Source of the DNA: Archangiaceae bacterium | GTDB taxonomy: Bacteria; Myxococcota; Myxococcia; Myxococcales; Myxococcaceae | Length of the DNA: 64,000 nt | Direction of reading: 5' to 3' | NCBI GenBank assembly: GCA_016714225.1 | Contig: JADJNS010000023.1 | Coordinates: 62,001-126,000 of the forward strand | Shown: positions 45,033 through 54,341 of the stretch, one piece after another | Layout: each line of letters opens with the position of its first letter | Numbering within the stretch: the stretch's first letter is position 1 | Program-made: the position numbers and the translations under genes | Notes under the pieces: model-generated | What the model was told of the DNA's origin: nothing | The model's input: the letters and a program-made list of their open reading frames with translations, nothing else | Database searches by the model: none

Positions 45033-46220
45033 TTAGGGCCCCCTGGGGTAGCGCTCGAGGTACGCGTCGGCCGCGGCGCCGACGCGCGGGTCGTGCGCGC
45101 GGTGCCACGCGTCGAGCCGTCGGCCGAGCGCCTCGCCCTCGAACGCGCCCTGCGGCGCTTCGGTGACGTAGAGGTCGAACCAGCTGCCGGCATCGGTGAA
45201 GTGCTGCGCGTCGAACTCGAGGCGGCCGAGGCGGAAGGCGGCCTCGGCGGCGTCAGAGGTGCCCTTGAAGCGCTCGCGCAGCGAGGTGAGCACGGTGCGG
45301 CCGAGGTCGGCGCGGCGGGCCAGTCGCGCGGCGTCGGCGAACAGCAGCAGGTCGTCGGCGCCCACCGCGCGCATCGCCTCGCCCAGCCCCTGCTCTTCGA
45401 CCAGCGCCACGGCCCTGGCGTAGTGCCCGCCCTCGGCCTGCCGCTTCCACTCGGGAGCAAGAGGTCTGAGGCCCTCCCTCTCCCCCTTGGGGGAGAGGGC
45501 CGGGGTGAGGGGGTCGACAACCGCGACTGTCGGCGAAGCCGGCACGCTCTTCGGCGCGACCTTCTTCACCGGCGCCGCATCGACCCGCGGCTCGGCGACC
45601 TCGACCTCGGGCTCCTCTTCGACCACTGGCCCCCTCACCCCGACCCTCTCCCCCGAGGGAGGAGAGGGCGCAAACGCGAGCGGCTCGCCCGGAGTCACGT
45701 AGCGAAGCTGGCCGTCGGCGGTGTGCACCTCGACCTTGCCCTCGCGGACCCGCACGTCGAGCGCCTGGGCCTTCGGCTTCCACAGCATCGAGAACTTCGT
45801 GCCGCGCACGATGACGACGTTCTCGCCGGCGCGAAACCGCCACAGGTTCTTGCGCCCGCTGGTGATGGAGACGGTGAGCTCACCGCTCTCGAGCACGACC
45901 TCGGCCTCGTGTCCCGTCGCGCGCACCACGTGCGCGCTGGCGCCGGGCTCGAGGTACACCTGGCTGGCCTCGTTGAACACGAACGCGTTGTTCTCGAGGC
46001 GCGGCGGCGCGAGCGCGTCGGGAGCGCGCTGCTGCCACGCGAACACCATCAGCGCCGAGCCCGCGGCTGCCGCCAGCGTGCCGATGGCCAGCTCGCGAAA
46101 GCCAACCCGGCGCCGCCCTCGCGCCTCGGCGAGGAAGCGCGCCCGCTGCTTCTGGCGCGCCTGCGGCGAGGGCCCCGAGCCCAGGCCTGAGCGCACCTCT
46201 TCACCCGACGGAATCATCAC
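45033..46220 (-). CDS. FecR-domain protein with palindromic repeat insertions
   Basis: A 395-residue protein with a cytoplasmic N-terminus, one membrane helix (about 42-62) and a periplasmic FecR domain (about 80-185; AHVVRATGHEAEVVLESGEL, VIVRGTKFSMLW). A low-complexity linker follows, then a helical TPR-like domain. FecR proteins hold and activate ECF sigma factors. The sigma gene immediately upstream overlaps by 20 bases, so it is the likely partner. The linker is encoded partly by two in-frame palindromic repeats. Confidence 0.85.
   Translation of the reverse strand: MMIPSGEEVRSGLGSGPSPQARQKQRARFLAEARGRRRVGFRELAIGTLAAAAGSALMVFAWQQRAPDALAPPRLENNAFVFNEASQVYLEPGASAHVVRATGHEAEVVLESGELTVSITSGRKNLWRFRAGENVVIVRGTKFSMLWKPKAQALDVRVREGKVEVHTADGQLRYVTPGEPLAFAPSPPSGERVGVRGPVVEEEPEVEVAEPRVDAAPVKKVAPKSVPASPTVAVVDPLTPALSPKGEREGLRPLAPEWKRQAEGGHYARAVALVEEQGLGEAMRAVGADDLLLFADAARLARRADLGRTVLTSLRERFKGTSDAAEAAFRLGRLEFDAQHFTDAGSWFDLYVTEAPQGAFEGEALGRRLDAWHRAHDPRVGAAADAYLERYPRGP
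45472..45513. repeat. REP-like palindromic repeat A inside FecR
   Basis: A perfect 11-bp stem, CCCTCTCCCCC (45476-45486) and GGGGGAGAGGG (45489-45499), with a 2-base loop and a flanking GGGGTGAGGGG tail. The same palindrome is widespread in intergenic DNA of many bacteria. Here it is translated as LTPALSPKGER within the FecR linker. Confidence 0.85.
45631..45669. repeat. REP-like palindromic repeat B, inverted
   Basis: A second copy of the same element in opposite orientation, with stem CCCTCTCC and GGAGAGGG. It is translated as SPPSGERVGVRG in the FecR linker. It lies about 120 bases from copy A, so the pair flanks a Val/Pro/Glu-rich stretch. Confidence 0.8.
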
Positions 46221-46785
46221 TGCCCCTTTGTTCGACCCGCGACTTCACCTTCTGCTCGGCCCGCTGCAGCCACCGCTTGATGGTGGCCAGCGACACCCCG
46301 CACGCCTCGGCCACCTCGGTGAGCTCGAAGCCCTCGACGTGGCGCAGCACCAGCGCGTTGCGCTCGTCGGCGCTCAGCGCGTCGAGGGCGCGGTACAGCC
46401 GCCGCGCCGACTCGCGCTGCGCCTCGTCGGGCACCAGCGCCTCGAAGCGCTCGCCCTGGGGGTCGTCTTCGAGCGCGCCGAAGAGCCTGAGCCACTTGCG
46501 CTTGCGCAGGGTCAACCGCACCGCGTTCACCGTGACGGTGCGCACCCAGCCCTTGAGGCGGTTCAAGTCGTGCACCGTGTGCGCGCCCTTGAGCACCATG
46601 CACAGCGCCTCGTGCACGATGTCGTCGTGGTCGCGGTCGGCGCCGAGCAGGCTCCAGACGATGCGGTTCACCTCGTCTTCGAAGGTGTCGTAGAGCCACG
46701 CCGCCGCGCGCTCGTCTCGCCGCGCCAGCAGCGCGCGCAGCTCTGCGTCGGCCTGGTGCGCCAGCGCCGGCAGGGCGTTCGACAT
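46201..46785 (-). CDS. ECF RNA polymerase sigma factor
   Basis: A 194-residue sigma-70 family ECF factor. Region 2 shows DIVHEALCMVLKGAH and the following LKGWVRTVTVNAVR. Region 4 has the helix-turn-helix LTEVAEACGVSLATIKRWLQ. It heads the operon of FecR, exported barrel-like protein and vWA lipoprotein. It overlaps the FecR gene by 20 bases. It is expected to switch on this operon or surface targets after an envelope signal relayed by FecR. Confidence 0.92.
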   Translation of the reverse strand: MSNALPALAHQADAELRALLARRDERAAAWLYDTFEDEVNRIVWSLLGADRDHDDIVHEALCMVLKGAHTVHDLNRLKGWVRTVTVNAVRLTLRKRKWLRLFGALEDDPQGERFEALVPDEAQRESARRLYRALDALSADERNALVLRHVEGFELTEVAEACGVSLATIKRWLQRAEQKVKSRVEQRGSDDSVG

Positions 46786-47042
46786 GATCGGGAGCACACC
46801 CACAAAGGGCCTCGATTCACAAGCGCCCCGCCACGGCTCACCGGTTCTTTGCCACTGGGCCTGGTGCGGCCGGCAGCGCCATCGACGTCGCCGGTCGGCC
46901 CCCCGGTCGACGGGCTGGGCCCAGAAAAGCCGCGCACCTGGGCGCTGGGCCCGGTCCCCCACGGGCGCCAGCGGTGCTGTTGCGGGTGCGCAATGCAGTG
47001 GTGCTGGCGCGCTCACTCGGGGCGGCGCATCTTGTCGGGGTC

Positions 47043-47876
47043 ATGAACCGCCGCGAAGTCATGGTGGGAGCCGCTGCGGCGCTGGGAGCCAACGCCGTGA
47101 GCGCCACCGACACCCCGAAGAAGCGCATGCCCACGCTGTTTCTCGCGCACGGCGCGCCGCCGGTGCTCGACATGCCCGAGTGGCTGGCCGAGCTTCACGC
47201 GCTGGCCACGGCGCTGCCCCGGCCGAGGTCGGTGCTGATGCTCAGCGCGCACTGGGAGACGAAGCCCATCGCGGTCGGCGCCACCCGCACCGTGCCGCTG
47301 GTCTACGACTTCTACGGGTTTCCCGAGCGCTACTACCAGGTGAAGTACCCCGCGCCCGGAGCGCCGCAGCTGGCCGAGCGGGTGCTCTCGCTGCTCGAGC
47401 CGCACCAGGGCGTCGCCCAGGAGCCCGACCGCGGCCTCGACCACGGGGCGTTCGTGCCGCTGCTCGCGATGTACCCGCAGGCCGACGTGCCGGTGCTGCA
47501 GCTCTCGCTGCCCTCGCTGCAGGCGCCCGAGATGTTCGCGCTGGGCAAGCAGCTCGCGCCGCTGCGCGACGAGGGCGTGCTCATCATCGGCAGCGGGTTC
47601 ATCACCCACAACCTGCGCTCGGGCATCAGCGCGACCACCCCGCAGTGGGCGCGAGACTTCGACGGCTGGGTGGCCGAGGCGCTGCACAAGAAAAACGTCG
47701 ACGCGCTGCTCGACTACCGGCAGAAAGCGCCGGGCGTGCGCGAGTCGCTGCCCACCCACGAGCACTTCGTGCCGCTGCTCACCGCGGTGGGCGCGGCGCC
47801 CGACGAGAAGGTGGCCTTCCCCATCGACGGCTTCTGGTTGGGCGGGTTCACCCGTAGGTCGGCGGTGTTCGGGTGA
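47043..47876 (+). CDS. DODA-type extradiol dioxygenase family protein
   Basis: A 277-residue protein of the class III (LigB/YgiD) ring-cleaving dioxygenase fold. Fe ligands are expected at LAHGAPP, SAHWET and GLDHGAF; the late HEHFVPLL segment also fits the family. The N-terminal NRREVMVGAAAALGA could be a Tat-like signal, which would place it outside the cytoplasm, unusual for the family. Substrate is unknown. It precedes the VIT1-like transporter gene by 37 bases. Confidence 0.8.
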   Translation: MNRREVMVGAAAALGANAVSATDTPKKRMPTLFLAHGAPPVLDMPEWLAELHALATALPRPRSVLMLSAHWETKPIAVGATRTVPLVYDFYGFPERYYQVKYPAPGAPQLAERVLSLLEPHQGVAQEPDRGLDHGAFVPLLAMYPQADVPVLQLSLPSLQAPEMFALGKQLAPLRDEGVLIIGSGFITHNLRSGISATTPQWARDFDGWVAEALHKKNVDALLDYRQKAPGVRESLPTHEHFVPLLTAVGAAPDEKVAFPIDGFWLGGFTRRSAVFG

Positions 47877-47913
47877 CACGTACTACCCACACGCTCTGCG
47901 CGGGGGCGGCCCG

Positions 47914-48621
47914 GTGAGGTACGCCCGGCGCCCGCACCACCGCGAGCACCACCACCAGGGCCGGGTCGGCTGGCTGCGCGCCGCGGTGCTGGGCAGCAAC
48001 GACGCCATCGTCTCGACCTCGGCGCTGATGATCGGCGTGGCCGCCTCTGACGCCACCACCCGCAGCATCGTGCTGGCCGGAGTCGCCGGCCTGGTCGGCG
48101 GCGCGATGTCGATGGCAGTGGGTGAGTACGTCTCGGTCAGCTCCCAGTCAGACAGCGAAGAGGCCGACATCGCCACCGAGAAGGCCGAGCTCACCGAAGA
48201 GCCCGCCGCCGAGCTCGCCGAGCTGACCGGCATCTACATCAAGCGCGGCCTCGACCGGGAGCTCGCCGAGAAGGTGGCGCGCGCGCTCACCGCGAAAGAC
48301 CCGCTGGCCGCCCACCTGCGCGACGAGCTGGGCATCGAGCCGCACTCGCGCGCCCGCCCGCTGCAGGCGTCGGTCGCCAGCGCGGTGAGCTTCGCCGCCT
48401 TCGCACTGCTGCCGCTGGCCGGGCTGCTCGTCGCGCCGACGGCCTGGCGGGTGCCCTTCATCGCCGGGGTCTCGCTGGTCAGCCTCACCGTGCTGGGGGC
48501 GCTCGGCGCTCACCTCGGCGGGGCTCCCAAGCTGCGCGCCACCCTTCGGGTGGTGGTGGGCGGGGCCCTGGCCATGGGGCTCACCGCGGCGATTGGCCAC
48601 CTGTTCGGCGTCGCGGTCTAA
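47914..48621 (+). CDS. VIT1/CCC1-family metal transporter
   Basis: A 235-residue membrane protein with about five helices and a His-rich N-terminus (HHREHHHQG) that may bind metal. The family signature GSNDAIVSTSALMIGVA opens TM1, and EYVSVSSQSDSEEADI with many Glu forms the cytosolic metal-binding domain. Family members move Fe or Mn out of the cytosol. It starts at GTG, 37 bases after the dioxygenase gene, which is also a likely iron enzyme. Confidence 0.87.
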   Translation: MRYARRPHHREHHHQGRVGWLRAAVLGSNDAIVSTSALMIGVAASDATTRSIVLAGVAGLVGGAMSMAVGEYVSVSSQSDSEEADIATEKAELTEEPAAELAELTGIYIKRGLDRELAEKVARALTAKDPLAAHLRDELGIEPHSRARPLQASVASAVSFAAFALLPLAGLLVAPTAWRVPFIAGVSLVSLTVLGALGAHLGGAPKLRATLRVVVGGALAMGLTAAIGHLFGVAV

Positions 48622-48795
48622 AGTCAGAGGTGACTGATGTGGCCGGGCCCGTAGGGGCGGGGTTATTCATGGGGCGGCGATTCACCTCGTTGCCTCCCCG
48701 CGTCACCAATCGCTGATGTCTTGAAATAAGGCCGGGTCTGGGTTTGAACCCGGATATCCCCGGAAATAAGGTATTCGTCCGGCCCCGGAGGCGAC
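48622..48795. promoter_or_regulatory. Probable promoter/leader of the two-component pair
   Basis: This region of about 174 bases holds two direct copies of GAAATAAGG (48723-48731, 48763-48771). Between them are small hairpins CCGGGT/ACCCGG and GGGTT/AACCC around 48732-48753. A GGAGG ribosome site follows at 48787-48791. A sigma-54 box was looked for and not found. Confidence 0.4.
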
Positions 48796-50306
<1,511 letters not shown>

Positions 50307-50310
<4 letters not shown>

Positions 50311-51767
50311 GCGAAAAGACCGAGAAGCCGGAACCGAAGAAGAAGGCCAAGATTCTGGTGGTCGACGACGACCGTCTGGTGTTGCGCGCCGTGAGTGAGG
50401 CGCTGAGCCGCGATGGCCAAGAGGTGGTCAGCATTCAAGACCCCATCGAGGCGCTGGCGGTGGCCAAAGACACCTCGTTCGACGTGGTGGTCTCGGACAT
50501 CAAGATGCCCAACCTCTCGGGCATCGAGCTGCTCAAGGCCTTCAAGGTCGCCCAGCCCGACATCGAAGTGGTGATGATGAGCGGTCACGGCACCATCGAG
50601 ACCGCGGTCGAGTGCATGAAGCTGGGCGCCTACGACTACCTGAGCAAGCCCTTCGAGCGGCTCGACGACTTCTGCCTGCGCGTGGCGCGCGCGGTCGAGC
50701 GGCGGAGCTTGAAGAAGCGCACCGCGGTGCTCGAAGACGCGCTCACCGCGGTCAAAGAGTACGAGGGAATGATCGGCCAGTCGTCGCAGATGGGCGCGGT
50801 CTTCAAGCTGGTCGAGCAGGTGGGCCCCACCACCGCCACGGTGCTGATTCGCGGTGAGAGCGGCACCGGCAAAGAGCTGGTGGCCAAGGCGATTCACTAC
50901 CGCTCACCGCGCAAGCAGAAGCCGTTCGTCGCGGTGAACTGCAGCGCGCTCACCGAGACCCTGCTCGAGAGCGAGCTGTTCGGCCACGTGAAGGGCGCCT
51001 TCACCGGCGCGGTGGGCCACAAGCGCGGCCTGTTCGAAGCGGCCGACGGCGGCACCATCTTTCTCGACGAAATCGGCGACGTCTCGCCCGCCACCCAGGT
51101 GCGCCTGCTGCGCGTGCTGCAGGAAGGTGAAATCAAGCGGGTGGGCAGCACCGACGCGGTGAGCGTCGACACCCGCGTCATCGCCGCCACCAACGTCGAC
51201 CTCGAGAAGGCGCGCGCCGAGGGCCGCTTTCGCGAAGACCTCTACTACCGGCTGAACGTCATCACCCTCTCGCTGCCGCCGCTGCGCGACCGACCTGGTG
51301 ACGTGCCGCTGCTGGCCCAGCACTTCCTCGCCAGCTTCGCGCAGAAGATGGGCAAGAAGGTCTCGACCATCTCGCCCGACGCGATGAGCCTGCTGGTGCA
51401 GAACCGCTGGGTCGGCAACGTGCGCGAGCTCGAGAACGCGGTCGAGCGCGCGGTGGTGCTGGCGCAGAGCGACCTCATCGGGCCCGACGACCTGCCGCCG
51501 CACTTCAAAGAGGCGCCCAAGAGCGCTCCTTCGAGCGCCGATGCCGAGGTGTTCTCGCTCACCCACCTGCCCTTCGCGCAGGCCAAGGCGCTGGCGGTGG
51601 GCGCGTTCGAGCGCCGCTACCTCACCACCCTGCTCGACAAGAACGCCGGCAACATCACCGCCGCCGCCCTCGCCGCGGGTATGGACCGTTCGAATTTCCG
51701 GCGCCTGCTCAAAGACGCCGGCCTGCGCGGCTCGTCGACGCAGGGCGACGAGCCGACCAACCCGTAG
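50307..51767 (+). CDS. NtrC-family sigma-54-dependent response regulator
   Basis: A 486-residue regulator. The receiver has Asp 64 (VSDIKMP) and Lys 114. The sigma-54 AAA+ domain has Walker A GESGTGKE (183-190), the GAFTGA loop (230-235) contacting sigma-54, Walker B GGTIFLDEIG, and the arginine region NVRELENAVERAV. A FIS-type helix-turn-helix ends the protein. It is coupled to the hybrid kinase gene by ATGA, so the pair likely forms one pathway activating sigma-54 promoters. Confidence 0.95.
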
Positions 51768-51789
51768 CGGCTCGACCTCGGGTGAGCCG
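51768..51789. terminator. Bidirectional hairpin between convergent genes
   Basis: The hairpin CGGCTC-GACC-TCG-GGT-GAGCCG fills the entire 22-bp gap between the convergent stops. It forms a 9-bp stem with one bulged G. No U-run follows, so it would be an atypical terminator. Confidence 0.4.
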
Positions 51790-52974
51790 TCACCCGCCGA
51801 GCGGGGGCGGAGCAGACCGGAAGGTCTCGATGAGCCCGTCGAGGCGCTGGGGTGCCAGCTCGACCGGCATCGACGGCGGAATGCGGGCGCGACCGATGCG
51901 GCGCTCGAGCAGCGCGCCCAGCGTGGGCAGGCGCTGGCTGATGAGCGGGCCGAAGCCCTGCAGGTACAGCTCTCCGAAATAGCCGAACATCTCGGCCGAG
52001 TTGTTGGTGCCCCAGTCTTCGGGGCGATTTCCGAAGAACCGTTCGGCCGCGAAGGCGCGGTCGAGCTCGGCGCTGAAGGGCTCGATGCGGTCGAGCGCGA
52101 ACTGGAGCAGGTGGAGAATCTCGTGGCCCGCCGTGGCCGCTTCCTGATTCGCGTACCGGGGCGCCAGCACCAGCACCGGGCCGTCGATGCCGAGCTGGGG
52201 CAGCCCTTCGGTCGCGAACCCCCCGATGGGGTCGATCTCGGTCGCGCCCGGCTGCGCGGTGCCGGTGGCCCACTCGAAGAGGTTGACGCCGGCGGGAGCG
52301 ACCACCACGGTCATCTGTGAGATGACCTTCGCGAGCGCGGGCTCGCGCGCGATGCCGGTCAGCCCCTGGGCGAGCAGCCCGCTCAAGGGCTGGGGAGCGT
52401 GCGCGTCTCCGAACCAGATGACCCTGGTGCCCCCGGCGAGCTGCTGCTCCCGCCGTGGCCCGTAGTCTTCTTGCATCGCCGCGGCGGCCCAGCCGAGCGC
52501 CAGCTTGGTGCGAACGGGCACCGCGGGGTCGGCGAGCGTCTGCTCGAGCTGCGACCACCCCAGCAGGTTCGGGGCGGGTTCGGCGGCGTTTCGTGCCATC
52601 AGCTCGGGCGCGGCCGCACGAAGCACCGGCTGGTTCAGGTACACCGAGGTCGGGAACCAGAGGTCGACGTAGCTGCGGCGCGGGCTCTCGTCCGCGCTCT
52701 GGTACGACGAGAACGCCGCCAGCAGCGTCGCCGTGCCCTCTGGAGCCGCGCCGGCGAGCAGCTGGTGCACGGCCGAGAAGTGAACCACGCCGTCGCCGCT
52801 CGCCTGAGCCAGACCGCGCGCGAGGCTGAAGGCCTGCGGGTCGTTCTTCACGAACGCGGGGAGCGACGCCAACGGGAGAATCGGCTCGCCGGTGCCGGCC
52901 GCCCGCTGCGCGATGCGCTGCGCGGGGTCCAACGGAGTGAACCGGGGCCGCTTGAATACGGGAGTCGTGGTCAT
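51790..52974 (-). CDS. ATLF-like zinc metallopeptidase
   Basis: A 394-residue protein without a signal peptide. Near its C-terminal third it carries HEILH (284-288) in TAGHEILHLLQ. About 40 residues later comes NNSAEMFGYFGELYLQG with Glu 328. This second motif, with an Asn/Ser-rich lead-in and an aromatic-rich helix, resembles the third zinc ligand region of anthrax lethal factor/Pro-Pro endopeptidase-type (ATLF) proteases. The N-terminal 200 residues look helical and unique. It diverges from the HTH-kinase operon across a 299-base regulatory region. Confidence 0.65.
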   Translation of the reverse strand: MTTTPVFKRPRFTPLDPAQRIAQRAAGTGEPILPLASLPAFVKNDPQAFSLARGLAQASGDGVVHFSAVHQLLAGAAPEGTATLLAAFSSYQSADESPRRSYVDLWFPTSVYLNQPVLRAAAPELMARNAAEPAPNLLGWSQLEQTLADPAVPVRTKLALGWAAAAMQEDYGPRREQQLAGGTRVIWFGDAHAPQPLSGLLAQGLTGIAREPALAKVISQMTVVVAPAGVNLFEWATGTAQPGATEIDPIGGFATEGLPQLGIDGPVLVLAPRYANQEAATAGHEILHLLQFALDRIEPFSAELDRAFAAERFFGNRPEDWGTNNSAEMFGYFGELYLQGFGPLISQRLPTLGALLERRIGRARIPPSMPVELAPQRLDGLIETFRSAPPPLGG

Positions 52975-53153
52975 TCTTGAGCCTCGCGCATCGGGTGAAT
53001 GAGCCCAGCATCGAGCGCACGGCGGTTCGGTTTCGTCAGCCTGCGCGCTTCGCGAAGCGGTCTGCCCGGCAGCGCGCAATCATCGTGAGGTTCCGCGCCA
53101 TTGCCGCAGCTCTTTCGCGCGCGCGCGGTAGGCACTCTACGGCTCGTGGCGCA

Positions 53154-53166
53154 CTCACATTGTGAG
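53154..53166. promoter_or_regulatory. 13-bp perfect dyad in divergent promoter region
   Basis: CTCACA-T-TGTGAG is a perfect 13-bp palindrome within the 299 bases between the metallopeptidase gene and the plus-strand operon. It is about 107 bases before the ATG at 53274 and 180 bases before the metallopeptidase ATG. It looks like a regulator site that could control both directions. No gene exists in this region. Confidence 0.5.
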
Positions 53167-53273
53167 CGGCAGCGCCAGCGCGACGCGCGACCTTTCACGA
53201 ACAAGTTCGACGCGTTGAGCCGCCCCGAGCGCGCGAGGCAATCGCAAGCGCGCGGCGGAAGAGAACTTCAGCC

Positions 53274-54341
53274 ATGACCCTTTCGCTTCGCACCGACCTC
53301 ACCACGCCCAGCGGCACCGATCGGTGGACCTTTCGCAGGGGCCCCGAGGCCATTCGACACGCGCTGGCGTCGAGGCACGTCTCGCCCGAGCTGTTGCGCG
53401 CGTTCGAGAACGTCGAGCTGCAAGGGGCCTACGTGATGCCGAACGGGGCCGAGAGCCCCTTCCCCTTTCTGGGGAAGGCGAAGCTGACGAGCGTCTACGG
53501 CCGAATCGACCTCGACTACGCGAGAGAGCTCACCCGCGGCACCGGGTACACGCCGGTGGTCATCAAAGAGAAGTCGCCGAACGGCGAAGAGCACGCCGTG
53601 CTCCAGCTGTTCGTGCTCCGCTTCCAGGACACCACCTTGGGCTACGGCTACGACGAGCTCGCCGGCGCCATCGCGGTCTCGCCCGAAGGCCAACCAATCG
53701 TCCGCACCGACGAGAATGACCTCTCACCGGTGGCGGCCATGACGACCCCCGGGGCGCGCGCGCTGAACGTCGGCCTGCTCCTCGACGTCGACGCGCGAGA
53801 GGCCGGCCGCGTCGGCGCAGACCAGAGCGAGCCCGTAGAGCTGGGAATCGAGACCGTCGGCCTGAACAAGGCGCGCGGCCACCTCACCAGCTCCGAGGGT
53901 CGCTACCACACCGTTCGCGCCGCAGACGCCGACGGGCGCGCCATCTTCGAGCTGCGATGCAAGAAGCAGTCGAAGTTCAAGATGCTGCTGCAGCTGCCCC
54001 AGCTCGCCAAGGCCTTCGGCGTGCGGCTGCGCGACCTGGGCCAGCTTCCCAAGACTGCGGTCACCCACGTGCTGAACCGCGACGTGAAGAACGACGCATC
54101 GCTGGTGGCGTCGGCCTCGACCACCACGTTGAGCAAAGGTGCGCTTCTCACCACGGCGGGAAAGCACGACTCGTTCGTGGTGAGCGAAGACTCGCCCGCC
54201 GTTCTCGCCGAAATCTCGCGCCGGGGTCACTTCGAGCTCGCGGCGATTCAAACCGACACGTCTCTTCTGTTCCAATACCAGGAGGACGCGCCCCGAGCCG
54301 CCGCCGAGCCCCCCGATGCCGAGACACCGCGAAAAGCATGA
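53274..54341 (+). CDS. Protein of unknown function, possible ADC-like fold
   Basis: A 355-residue protein, first gene of the operon. A central stretch LVLQLFVLRFQDTTLGYGYDEL-type pattern (residues about 108-130) faintly recalls acetoacetate decarboxylase-like beta-barrels, but the catalytic Lys is not evident. The second half contains FELRCKKQSKFKMLLQLPQL and a Thr/Ser-rich segment. No signal peptide or membrane segment is present. Its 3' end overlaps the HTH-kinase gene by 26 bases. The family assignment is weak and unverified. Confidence 0.5.
   Translation: MTLSLRTDLTTPSGTDRWTFRRGPEAIRHALASRHVSPELLRAFENVELQGAYVMPNGAESPFPFLGKAKLTSVYGRIDLDYARELTRGTGYTPVVIKEKSPNGEEHAVLQLFVLRFQDTTLGYGYDELAGAIAVSPEGQPIVRTDENDLSPVAAMTTPGARALNVGLLLDVDAREAGRVGADQSEPVELGIETVGLNKARGHLTSSEGRYHTVRAADADGRAIFELRCKKQSKFKMLLQLPQLAKAFGVRLRDLGQLPKTAVTHVLNRDVKNDASLVASASTTTLSKGALLTTAGKHDSFVVSEDSPAVLAEISRRGHFELAAIQTDTSLLFQYQEDAPRAAAEPPDAETPRKA

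Noticed and set aside
42932..45520. An 862-codon minus-strand frame spanning the vWA lipoprotein and the barrel-like gene
   Set aside because: Only its last 363 codons look real, beginning at a lipobox-bearing ATG at 44023. The upstream part is the shadow of the neighbouring genes.
48732..48753. GGGTTTGAACCC resembling a tRNA T-arm
   Set aside because: No acceptor, D or anticodon arm fits around it. The T-loop consensus GTTCRA is absent.
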